This document shows, in pieces, positions 1-7,057 of a stretch of 64,000 nucleotides of DNA. How positions within the stretch are numbered: position 1 is the stretch's first letter; each line of letters begins with the position of its first letter. The notes under the pieces are model-generated. The model ran no database searches, was not told where the DNA came from, and saw only the letters and a program-made list of their open reading frames with translations. A program made the translations under genes and the position numbers. This DNA is from Actinoplanes oblitus (GTDB lineage: Bacteria; Actinomycetota; Actinomycetes; Mycobacteriales; Micromonosporaceae), in NCBI RefSeq assembly GCF_030252345.1, contig NZ_CP126980.1:2309501-2373500 (forward strand), written 5' to 3'.

Positions 1-1
1 C

Positions 2-919
2 GGCATCGTCGCGGGGAGCTCGCGGGCGCTGACCTTCGGCGGTCAGGCGTCGGTGGTGGTGCCCGCCGGCGCGCAGGTCGTCTCCGACCCGGTGCCGATG
101 CCCGTCGCGGCCAGGGCGAACCTGACCGTTTCCGTCTATCTCGGTGCCGGGCAGGCGGGGCTCGCTCTGACCGGGCACCCGGGCTCGCGCACGACGTCCT
201 GGCTGGTCAAGGGCGACCAGGCGGAGAAACCGGAGATGTCGGGCGCGACGCCCGTCGACCACTGGTACCTGATCAGCGGGATCGAGGTGATCGGCAGCCG
301 CGCCGCCGGAGTGGTGATCATCGGGGACTCGCTGACCGACGGGCGGGGCTCGACCACCAACGGCAACGACAGGTGGCCGGATCAGCTGGCGGCCCGGTTC
401 CGGGACCCGCGACTCGCGATCCTCAACCAGGCGGCCGGCGGTAACCGGGTGCTGCACGACGGGCTCGGGCCGAACGTCCTGGCCCGGTTCGACAGGGACG
501 TGCTCGGGGTCAGCGGGGCGGCCTGGGTGCTGGTCTTCGAGGGGGTCAACGACATCGGGACCGCCGAGGCGACCGAGGCCGGGCAGCGGCAGGTGATCGC
601 GGCGCTGACCGGGGCGTACCGGCAGATCGTGCAGCGGGCGCACGCTCAGGACCTGCGGGTCTACGGTGCGACGATCACGCCGTTCGGTGGGAACGCCGGG
701 TATGACGATCCGGGTGGGCTGCGGGAGCGGGCCCGGGTGACGGTGAACGGGGTGATCCGGGGCGGGGTGTTCGACGCGTACGTCGACTTCGCGGCGGCCG
801 TGGCCGACCCCGCGGCGCCGAGCCGCCTCGATCCGGCTTTCGACGTCGGCGATCACCTGCACATGAACCCGGCCGGTTACGCGGCACTCGCGGCCGCTGT
901 TCCCCGCAGGCTGTTCTAG
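2..919 (+). CDS. SGNH/GDSL-family esterase, 5' truncated by window edge
   Basis: Only the last 305 codons are present; the frame is open from the first bases, so the start lies upstream. The visible part opens with a short beta-rich segment (SRALTFGG...VVSDPV) typical of the N-terminal domain of actinobacterial SGNH hydrolases. Family blocks are then visible: block I GDSLTDGRG with the nucleophilic Ser, a block II glycine in AGGNRVL, block III GVNDIG with the oxyanion-hole Asn, and block V DHLH near the C-terminus supplying catalytic Asp and His. Such enzymes are usually secreted esterases that deacetylate or hydrolyse plant polysaccharide side chains. The nearby GH5 and GH43 genes would fit that, but no signal peptide can be seen here. 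The substrate cannot be assigned. Confidence 0.9.
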   Translation, partial: GIVAGSSRALTFGGQASVVVPAGAQVVSDPVPMPVAARANLTVSVYLGAGQAGLALTGHPGSRTTSWLVKGDQAEKPEMSGATPVDHWYLISGIEVIGSRAAGVVIIGDSLTDGRGSTTNGNDRWPDQLAARFRDPRLAILNQAAGGNRVLHDGLGPNVLARFDRDVLGVSGAAWVLVFEGVNDIGTAEATEAGQRQVIAALTGAYRQIVQRAHAQDLRVYGATITPFGGNAGYDDPGGLRERARVTVNGVIRGGVFDAYVDFAAAVADPAAPSRLDPAFDVGDHLHMNPAGYAALAAAVPRRLF

Positions 920-936
920 AGCGCTGGCGCCGCCGG

Positions 937-1092
937 TCAGAGCAGGGATCCGCCGGCGACGGTGAGCACGTCGAGGAGATGGGCGAGACGGTGGCCGACC
1001 GGGGTCACCGTCACGATGCAGATGCCCGCGACGATCGCCGCGAGCAGCGAGTACTCGACGGCGGTGGCGCCCTCGTCAGTCAGCTTCCCCAT
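937..1092 (-). CDS. Flp/Fap-type class IVb pilin (51 aa)
   Basis: A very short gene reading MGKLTDEG then ATAVEYSLLAAIVAGICIV, ending GGSLL before TGA. It has every hallmark of a Flp prepilin: a short charged leader, a Gly/Ala processing site (G8/A9), Glu at +5 followed by Tyr, and one hydrophobic helix of about 20 residues. A TadV-type prepilin peptidase would cleave it and a Tad secretion machine would assemble it. No tadA, tadB, tadC, cpaB or tadV gene is nearby, so this is an orphan pilin copy. It is convergent with the SGNH gene and lies downstream of the MFS gene on the same strand. The ATG is followed directly by Gly-Lys-Leu, as in related pilins. The main uncertainty is whether it is expressed. 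Confidence 0.8.
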   Translation of the reverse strand: MGKLTDEGATAVEYSLLAAIVAGICIVTVTPVGHRLAHLLDVLTVAGGSLL

Positions 1093-1129
1093 GCACCATT
1101 GTTCGGCCCGTTCCGCTCCCCGGTGAGGT

Positions 1130-2326
1130 TCACCGCGGGTGTGGAACGGGTCCCGGACGGTTGCCGGTGGCCACCACCGGCCGGGCCATCGCCGCCGCGA
1201 CCAGCGCGATGACGCACAGCGCGGACAGGCTGAGGAAGCCGGCCCGGAACGACCCGGTCGCGTCCTTCACCGCGCCGAGCAGGTAGACGAACGCGAAGCT
1301 GCCCAGGTTGGCGCAGAAGTTGCCGAACCCGCTGAGCAGTCCGGCGCGCTCCGTCCCGAGCACCGCGATCGGCAACGCGAACAGCGGCCCGAAGTACACC
1401 TGCACCACCACCGAGATCATCGCGACCACCGCCAGCACCGCCGGCATCCCGGGCACGTAGGTGAGCAGGGCCAGGCCGGTGGCCAGCACCGTCAGCGAAC
1501 CGCCGATCACCAGCAGCGGGCGCCCGAGCCGGTCGGAGATCAGCCCGCCGAGGTAGTTCGCCGGCGCGGTCACCGCCGCGCCGAGCGCCACCACCAGGCC
1601 GGCCGCGGTCAGCGACTGCCCGCGGTCCACCACCAGCCAGGTGGCCAGCCAGAAGGTGAAGCCCTGGGCGACAGCGAGCCGGGCGAACTGGATCACCCCG
1701 GTCAGCCAGACGATCCGGTGCCGGAGCAGGACGGGCAGGTCGGTGATCCGGGCCGGGCGGCCGGTCGGCGGGACCGGCACGGCGGGCCCGGCGGCCCGGC
1801 GGTAGAGCACCAGGGCGAGCAGCCCGGCCACCGCGAAGATCCCGAACAGCAGTCGCCAGCCGAGCGGCCCGACCAGCCAGGGGCCGAGGGAGCTGAGCAG
1901 GATGTTGGAGGAGAAGCCGCCGGCGACGTACAGCCCCATCGCGGTGGCCCGTCGGTCGCCGGGGAACTGCTCGCTGATCAGCAGCAGTCCGGGCGCGAAG
2001 ACCAGCGCCCGGAAGAACCCCGACAACGCCTGGTCGACCAGGAGCATCTCGTACGAGCTGAGGACCGCGAACACGGCGGCCAGCAGATTCGTCCCGAGCA
2101 GCCCGGCCAGGAACAGCGTCCGGGGCGAGAACCGGTCGGCGAGGAGACCGGACGGGACCTGCATCAGGGCGTACGTCAGATTGCTCGCCGCCGCGAGGGT
2201 GCCCGCCTGGGCGAAGGTGAGGCCCAGGTCGGTGCGGATCAGCGGGAGGAACAGCGCGATCCCGCCGAAGATCAGCGCCTGGGCGCTCTGGCAGACGACG
2301 AGGAGGGTGACGATCGCGCGACGCAC
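1130..2326 (-). CDS. MFS transporter (398 aa)
   Basis: A 398-aa very hydrophobic protein with about 12 predicted membrane helices and a central basic, proline-rich loop (about residues 185-205). The loop between helices 2 and 3 carries GLLADRFSPR, the MFS motif A region (GxLaDrxGrR-like), and the second half has GLISDRLGRP at the equivalent place. It starts at a GTG (codons read M-R-R-A-I-V). It is transcribed divergently from the GH5/GH43 pair across a 95-bp spacer that contains a LacI-type palindrome, so it may import or export something linked to glycan use. The substrate cannot be deduced; an anion or sugar-acid porter is as likely as a drug exporter. Confidence 0.85.
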   Translation of the reverse strand: MRRAIVTLLVVCQSAQALIFGGIALFLPLIRTDLGLTFAQAGTLAAASNLTYALMQVPSGLLADRFSPRTLFLAGLLGTNLLAAVFAVLSSYEMLLVDQALSGFFRALVFAPGLLLISEQFPGDRRATAMGLYVAGGFSSNILLSSLGPWLVGPLGWRLLFGIFAVAGLLALVLYRRAAGPAVPVPPTGRPARITDLPVLLRHRIVWLTGVIQFARLAVAQGFTFWLATWLVVDRGQSLTAAGLVVALGAAVTAPANYLGGLISDRLGRPLLVIGGSLTVLATGLALLTYVPGMPAVLAVVAMISVVVQVYFGPLFALPIAVLGTERAGLLSGFGNFCANLGSFAFVYLLGAVKDATGSFRAGFLSLSALCVIALVAAAMARPVVATGNRPGPVPHPR

Positions 2327-2352
2327 CGCGGGATGATCTCACGATCATGTTG

Positions 2353-2366
2353 TGTTTACGTTAACA
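2353..2366. promoter_or_regulatory. LacI-family operator between MFS and GH5 genes
   Basis: TGTTTACGTTAACA is a near-perfect 14-bp palindrome (one mismatch) with the central CG typical of LacI-family operators in front of actinobacterial glycoside hydrolase genes. It lies 27 bp before the MFS start and 56 bp before the GH5 start, so it could control both directions. The palindrome is seen directly; the regulator family is inference. The cognate repressor is not obvious here, since the DeoR/LacI hybrid at 10957-12045 has a different DNA-binding domain. Confidence 0.65.
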
Positions 2367-2421
2367 TTTAGGTCTCTCGATCCCCAGCCGGCGTCCTCCG
2401 GCCGAGACGAAAGGCCTCGCC

Positions 2422-3846
2422 ATGCGGGCAAGAATCCCCCTCGTCCTGCTCCTGTTCACCAGCGCACTGGCCCTTCCGAGCCCCTCGGCCGCCGCCGCCA
2501 CCAGCGGCTTCCGCGGGGTCAACTGGGCCGACCAGCGCGACAACTTCGTCGACGACACCCTGGTGCTCGGCGGCCTGAGCACCAGCGACAGCTACGCCAC
2601 CACGCAGGCCAAGGCGAACGCGATCCTCACCGGCTTCCAGAACAACCTGGGCGCCAACACGGTCCGGATGCCGGTGAACCACCCGACGGTCGCCGGCTCC
2701 TACTGGGCGTCCTACACCGGCGCCATCGACGCGGCCGCGGCCAAGGGCATGAAGGTGATCCTCAGTTACTGGGAGGCCGCCAGCTCGCGCAACGGCACGG
2801 TGGACAACACCACCCAGTTCTGGTCGATGTGGCAGACCATCGTGGCCAGGTACTCGTCGAACGCCAACGTCTACTTCGAGCCGTTCAACGAGCCGTACGG
2901 CTACAGCGACACCGACTGGAAGAACCTCGCGGCCCAGTGGCTCGGCACCTTCCCCGGCGTCCCGCGCGGCCGGGTGATCATCAGCGGGGCCGGGTACAAC
3001 CAGCGGCTCACCACGATCGGCGGCGACACCCGGTTCGACGGCACGCTGATCTCCCGGCACATCTACCAGTTCTTCGACGCCGGCCGGCACACCGAGGACG
3101 CCTGGCGGGAGTCACTGCGCACCAGCGTCGGCGCGTACGCGAACCGGGTCGTGATCACCGAATTCGGCGCGACGATGACCGACGGGCGCGACTACGACGC
3201 GCCGTCGACCACCAACGACATGATCGCGTTCATCCGCGGGGTGGCCGCCGAGGCGCGGGCCGAGGGGCTGGGCACGGTGTACTGGCCGGGTGTGCGGATC
3301 GCCGACCCGTATCGCCTGCAGGAGATCAACGGCAGCGGCACCGCGCTGACCCTGACCACCACCAACAACTCCGGCCGGGACCAACTGCGCTACTCGTGGG
3401 GGCTGGACGCCGGCGGCAACGTCCCGCTCACCCACTACCGGGTCACCAACCGCAACAGCGGCAAGGTGATGGACCTGGTCGGCTCGTCGACAGCGGACGG
3501 CGCCGAGGTGAAGCAGTACTCCTGGAACGGCGGCGCGAACCAGAAGTGGTCCTTCGAGGACCTCGGCAACGGGTACGTCCGGGTGGTCAACCAGTACAGC
3601 GGCAAGTGCCTGGACGTCGCCTCGGCGTCGACGGCCGACGGGGCCAACGTCATCCAGTACACCTGCGGTGGCGGCACCAACCAGCAGTGGTCGTGGGTCG
3701 CCTCCGGGAGCTACTACACGCTCGTCGCGCGGCACAGCGGCAAGTGCCTCGACGTGGCCGGCGCCGGCACCGCGGACGGCACCGACATCGGGCAGTACAC
3801 CTGCAACGGCGGCACCAACCAGCAGTGGACCAGGAGCGCGGCATGA
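2422..3846 (+). CDS. Secreted GH5-like glycoside hydrolase with ricin-type lectin domain
   Basis: 474 aa. Residues 1-28 form a Sec signal peptide (MRARIPLVLLLFTSALALP, cleavage after AAAA). Residues about 30-335 are a cellulase-type TIM barrel. EPFNEPYG holds the Asn-Glu-Pro acid/base signature on strand 4, and VVITEFGA has the nucleophile Glu on strand 7. Residues about 340-474 are a CBM13/ricin-B trefoil with repeated SGKxxD and QxW motifs (NQKW, NQQW, NQQW). The enzyme should be exported and hydrolyse a beta-linked plant glycan; the exact GH5 subfamily is not resolved. Its TGA overlaps the ATG of the GH43 gene by 4 nt, giving a translationally coupled pair behind the operator at 2353. The lectin tail is very similar to that of the neighbour, suggesting a duplicated module. 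Confidence 0.88.
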   Translation: MRARIPLVLLLFTSALALPSPSAAAATSGFRGVNWADQRDNFVDDTLVLGGLSTSDSYATTQAKANAILTGFQNNLGANTVRMPVNHPTVAGSYWASYTGAIDAAAAKGMKVILSYWEAASSRNGTVDNTTQFWSMWQTIVARYSSNANVYFEPFNEPYGYSDTDWKNLAAQWLGTFPGVPRGRVIISGAGYNQRLTTIGGDTRFDGTLISRHIYQFFDAGRHTEDAWRESLRTSVGAYANRVVITEFGATMTDGRDYDAPSTTNDMIAFIRGVAAEARAEGLGTVYWPGVRIADPYRLQEINGSGTALTLTTTNNSGRDQLRYSWGLDAGGNVPLTHYRVTNRNSGKVMDLVGSSTADGAEVKQYSWNGGANQKWSFEDLGNGYVRVVNQYSGKCLDVASASTADGANVIQYTCGGGTNQQWSWVASGSYYTLVARHSGKCLDVAGAGTADGTDIGQYTCNGGTNQQWTRSAA

Positions 3847-5177
3847 AAACGTTGCTCGCCCTGCTGCTGATGCTCGCCCCGGTCACCATCACCAACGGCA
3901 CCCAGTTCGGCGGCGTGCACGCGCACGGCGGCGGGATGATCAAAGTGGGCGCGTACTACTACTGGTTCGGCGAGAACCGCAACGCCGACGACACGTTCGC
4001 CGCGGTCAGCGTCTACCGCTCCACCGACCTGCGAGACTGGGAGTTCCGCAACAACGTGCTGACCCGGTCCTCCGCGTCCGAGCTGGCCTCCGCCAAGATC
4101 GAGCGACCCAAGGTGATCTACAACGCGTCCACCGGGAAGTACGTGATGTGGATGCACAAGGAGAACGGGACCGACTACGGCGAGGCCCGCGCGGCGGTCG
4201 CGGTTTCCGACACGATCGACGGCGATTACGCGTACGCCGGCAGCTTCCGCCCGTTCGGCAGCTACATGTCGCGGGACCTCACGCTCTATCAGGAGGGTTC
4301 CGCGGCGTACATGATCTCGGCGGCGGACGAGAACCGGGACCTGATGATCTACCGGCTCACCCCCGACTACCTGAACGTGGCGTCTGTCGTCGGCAACTTC
4401 TGGAACGACGCGTCCCGGGAGGCGCCGGCCCTGTTCAAGCGGGGCGGCACGTACTTCATGCTGACCTCGGGGACGTCCGGCTGGAACCCCAACCAGGCCC
4501 GCTACGCCACCGCGCCGAGCATCGCCGGGCCGTGGACCGGCTGGACCGACGTGGGTGACCCGACGACCTATCACTCGCAGCCGGCGTACGTCCTGCAGCT
4601 GGGCAGCAGCTATCTCTACCTGGGCGACCGCTGGGCCGGGGCGTGGGGCGCGCCGGTCAACAGCTCCGAGTACGTCTGGCTGCCGATCACGTTCCCGAGC
4701 AGCACGTCGATGTCGCTGTCCTGGTCGCCGTCGATCACCGTGGACGCGGCGGCCGGCACGGTCACCGGCAGCGCGGTCACCTACTACCGGGTCACCAACC
4801 GGAGCACGTCGAAGGTGATGGACGTGTGGAACGCCTCGACGGCCGACAACGCCGAGGTGCGCACGTACGCCGCCAACAACGGCGCCAACCAGGAGTGGGA
4901 CTTCCGGTCGACCGGCGGCGGCTACGTCAACGTGATCAACCGCAACAGCGGCAAGTGCCTGGACGTGGCCGCCGGCTCCACCGCCGACGGCGCCAACATC
5001 ATCCAGTACACCTGCGGGGCCGGCGCCAACCAGCAGTGGCAGTGGGTCGCGGCTGGGGGCTACTACCAGCTCAAGGCCCGTCACTCCGGCAAGTGCCTGA
5101 CCCTGGCCGCCGACGCTGTCGACCTCCAGCAGGCCACCTGCTCGTCGTCCGCCACCACCCAGCAGTGGTCCCGCTGA
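3843..5177 (+). CDS. GH43-like exo-beta-1,3-galactanase-type hydrolase with ricin-type lectin domain
   Basis: 444 aa starting at the ATG that overlaps the GH5 stop. A short hydrophobic leader (MKTLLALLLMLAPV) is followed directly by the five-bladed propeller, residues about 15-300. The segment GVHAHGGGMIKV then YYWFGENR matches the N-terminus of the GH43 subfamily that contains exo-beta-1,3-galactanases (known Clostridium and Phanerochaete enzymes also pair GH43 with a carbohydrate-binding module). Residues about 315-444 are a CBM13/ricin trefoil (NQEW, NQQW, TQQW). The pairing with a GH5 enzyme suggests stepwise attack on arabinogalactan or a similar type II galactan. That substrate is inference; the fold and family are well supported. 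A strong terminator follows 10 bp after the stop. Confidence 0.85.
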   Translation: MKTLLALLLMLAPVTITNGTQFGGVHAHGGGMIKVGAYYYWFGENRNADDTFAAVSVYRSTDLRDWEFRNNVLTRSSASELASAKIERPKVIYNASTGKYVMWMHKENGTDYGEARAAVAVSDTIDGDYAYAGSFRPFGSYMSRDLTLYQEGSAAYMISAADENRDLMIYRLTPDYLNVASVVGNFWNDASREAPALFKRGGTYFMLTSGTSGWNPNQARYATAPSIAGPWTGWTDVGDPTTYHSQPAYVLQLGSSYLYLGDRWAGAWGAPVNSSEYVWLPITFPSSTSMSLSWSPSITVDAAAGTVTGSAVTYYRVTNRSTSKVMDVWNASTADNAEVRTYAANNGANQEWDFRSTGGGYVNVINRNSGKCLDVAAGSTADGANIIQYTCGAGANQQWQWVAAGGYYQLKARHSGKCLTLAADAVDLQQATCSSSATTQQWSR

Positions 5178-5187
5178 ACTGTCCGTC

Positions 5188-5218
5188 CCCGGTCCGGCGG
5201 CCCCGCCGCCGGACCGGG
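5188..5218 (+). terminator. Intrinsic terminator after GH5-GH43
   Basis: Perfect 14-bp inverted repeat (arms 5188-5201 and 5205-5218, CCGGTCCGGCGGC type) around a 3-nt loop, 10 bp after the GH43 stop. There is no T tract, as usual in high-GC actinobacteria. Confidence 0.8.
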
Positions 5219-5253
5219 TAGCCGGGTAGCCGGGTAGCCGGGTAGCCGGGTAG
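5214..5253. repeat. 8-bp tandem repeat (CCGGGTAG x5)
   Basis: Five perfect head-to-tail copies of CCGGGTAG followed by a partial unit, starting inside the right arm of the terminator hairpin. The period of 8 would change length by frameshifting steps, consistent with a noncoding slippage tract between the GH43 and TSUP genes. Confidence 0.95.
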
Positions 5254-5333
5254 CCGGTGCGGCCGGCTCGGAGGCGCGGGTGTGACCAAGTCGTCGGGCG
5301 GCTCGTGCGCCGGAGTCCGTAGGCTCGGCAAGC

Positions 5334-6077
5334 GTGGATCTTGGGACGGCGGGCCTGCTGGTGGCCGGTGGCGTCGGGGCCGGGCTGACCGGATCGATGG
5401 CCGGGCTCGCCTCGCTGGTCAGCTATCCGGTGCTGCTCGCCGCCGGGCTCCCGCCGGTGGCGGCCAACATGACCAACACGGTGGCGCTGATGGCCAGCAC
5501 GGTCGGCTCCGGTGTCGGCGCCCGCCGCGAGCTGCACGGGCAGGGCCGCCGGATCGCCGGGCTCAGCGGCATCGCCGTCGGGGGCGGGGTGGCCGGGGCG
5601 CTGCTGCTGCTCTGGACACCGTCCGAGGCGTTCGAACGGATCGTGCCCGGCCTGATCGTGCTCGGCGCGCTGGTCCTGCTGTTCCGCACCTCGGTCCGGG
5701 ACTGGTACCTGCGTCCGGGCCGACGGCCGCCGCTCGGCCTCGCGGTGTTCCTGATCTCGGTCTACGGCGGCTACTTCGGAGCGGCCGCCGGCGTGCTGCT
5801 GCTGGCCGTGCTCGCGGTGGCCGTGACCGAGCCGTTCCCGGTGACCAACGCGGTGAAGAGCATGGTCCTCGGCGTGGCCAACCTGGTCGCCGCGATCCTG
5901 TACGCCCTGACCGGCCCGGTCCACTGGGCGGCCGCCGCCCTGCTCGCCGCCGGGTGCCTGATCGGCAGCTGGACCGGCCCGGCCCTGGTCCGCCGCACCC
6001 CGGAACGCCCGCTCCGGGTGGCGATCGCCCTGGCCGCGCTCGGCCTCGCCGCCTACCTCTGGAGCACCGCCGCCTGA
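5334..6077 (+). CDS. TSUP-family (TauE/SafE) membrane permease
   Basis: 247 aa, GTG start (GTGGATCTTGGGACG). The protein is almost entirely hydrophobic with about eight helices. The family pattern is clear: a Gly-rich first helix (GGVGAGLTGSMAGLASLVSYP) with an LxxxGLPPxxAxxTN-like segment (LAAGLPPVAANMTNTVAL), then a second-half repeat (YGGYFGAAAG, TNAVKSMVLGVANLVAA). TSUP proteins move sulfite, sulfoacetate, thiosulfate or other organosulfur/carboxylate anions across the cytoplasmic membrane. Nothing adjacent identifies the substrate. The gene is monocistronic, followed by a 577-bp gene-free stretch that holds the 62-bp repeat block. Confidence 0.85.
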   Translation: MDLGTAGLLVAGGVGAGLTGSMAGLASLVSYPVLLAAGLPPVAANMTNTVALMASTVGSGVGARRELHGQGRRIAGLSGIAVGGGVAGALLLLWTPSEAFERIVPGLIVLGALVLLFRTSVRDWYLRPGRRPPLGLAVFLISVYGGYFGAAAGVLLLAVLAVAVTEPFPVTNAVKSMVLGVANLVAAILYALTGPVHWAAAALLAAGCLIGSWTGPALVRRTPERPLRVAIALAALGLAAYLWSTAA

Positions 6078-6133
6078 ACCGTCGCCAGGGCCGCCCCCCG
6101 GGGCGGTAGCGCCGGCATCAGTGCGCCTTCCCG

Positions 6134-6427
6134 GGCTGGCCGTCATGGTGGTGTCAGCGCCCCGCACACCACCGTCACGCCCAGCCCGAGCTTGCGGCTG
6201 GTGCTGGTGGTGGTGTCAGCGCCCCGGACACCACCGTGACGGCCAGCCCGAGCTTGCGGCTGGTGCTGGTGGTGGTGTCAGCGCCCCGGATGCCACCGTG
6301 ACGGCCAGCCGGGGGTTGCGGCTGGTGCTGGTGGTGGTGTCAGCGCCCCGGATGCCACTGTCACGGCCAGCCGGGGGTTGCGGCTGGTGTTGGTGGTGGT
6401 GTCACGGGCCCGGAGACCACCGTCGTG
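6134..6427. repeat. Tandem 62-bp palindromic repeat block, locus A (about 4.7 copies)
   Basis: Units start at 6134, 6196, 6258, 6320 and 6382 with an exact 62-bp step. Each begins with GGCTGG, contains GGTGGTGTC, a short GC-rich centre, then a CCACCGT(C/G)ACGGCCAGCC-type segment. The two halves are reverse complements over about 22 positions in the first copy, so each unit can fold as a hairpin with a spacer. The same unit recurs at 40965-41090. The rest of the gene-free stretch 6078-6654 holds nothing else recognisable. Frames running through the block are Trp/Cys/Gly-rich repeats and not proteins. Confidence 0.9.
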
Positions 6428-6654
6428 AACAGCTGGGACTTCGAGCAGCGGACCTCGGTCAACGAGGTGAGGGCGCGAGACGATCCCCCCGGGGGACGCG
6501 ACCACGCGGTGGAACGGACAGCGGATTTCTCGGTGACCACCCACGGACCGTGCAGGGAGCGGCGATCGCTTTGGACGCGCAGCGGCCAGATCGCCGCTCC
6601 CGGCCCGCGCGGGAGCATGCGATCCGTACCCCGGCAGACGCGCGAATATGAAGA

Positions 6655-6987
6655 TCAGACGGGGGCGATGCCGAACACCTCGGTCAGGCCGGTGACCTCG
6701 ATCGCCTGGCGGACCGGGGGAGAGGGGCGGGTCAGCACCATGGTGAGGCCCGCGGCGGCCGCGCTGTTGCGGACCCCGACCAGGGCGCCCAGCGAGTAGG
6801 AGTCGATGAAGGTCACCTCGGCCAGGTCCAGGCTCAGCTGCCGGCAGGGCGAGCCGGCGACCGCTTTCTCCAGGCTGTCCCGCAACTCGTCGGCGACGTC
6901 GACGTCCAGCTCCGGTGCCAGCAGTGTGGCGTGCAGCGTGGTGCCGTCAGCGCTGGTCCGGTACGACACGATCGCATCAGTCGTCAT
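6655..6987 (-). CDS. STAS-domain anti-anti-sigma factor-like protein (110 aa)
   Basis: A single STAS domain. The segment LDLAEVTFIDSYSLGALV holds the conserved phosphorylatable Ser (S63 in FIDS) in the loop before the second helix, as in SpoIIAA/RsbV. These proteins bind an anti-sigma kinase when unphosphorylated and so release a sigma factor. The start at 6987 (MTTDAIV) was preferred over an upstream ATG at 7026 because a GGGGCGG sequence lies just before it and the STAS domain begins there. No anti-sigma kinase or phosphatase is adjacent, so the partner must be elsewhere. Tyr follows the Ser where most homologs have Ser or Ala. Confidence 0.85.
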   Translation of the reverse strand: MTTDAIVSYRTSADGTTLHATLLAPELDVDVADELRDSLEKAVAGSPCRQLSLDLAEVTFIDSYSLGALVGVRNSAAAAGLTMVLTRPSPPVRQAIEVTGLTEVFGIAPV

Positions 6988-7057
6988 GCCGCCCCAAGCT
7001 ACCCCGGTAATCGCCTCCGGACACATGATCGGCGCTGATCGTCGAGGCAGGGGTCGG

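Noticed and set aside
6121..6651. Open frames through the 62-bp repeat block (Trp/Cys/Gly-rich proteins)
   Set aside because: A non-triplet period of 62 bp, similar low-complexity products in several frames, and a hairpin structure explain them better than a gene.
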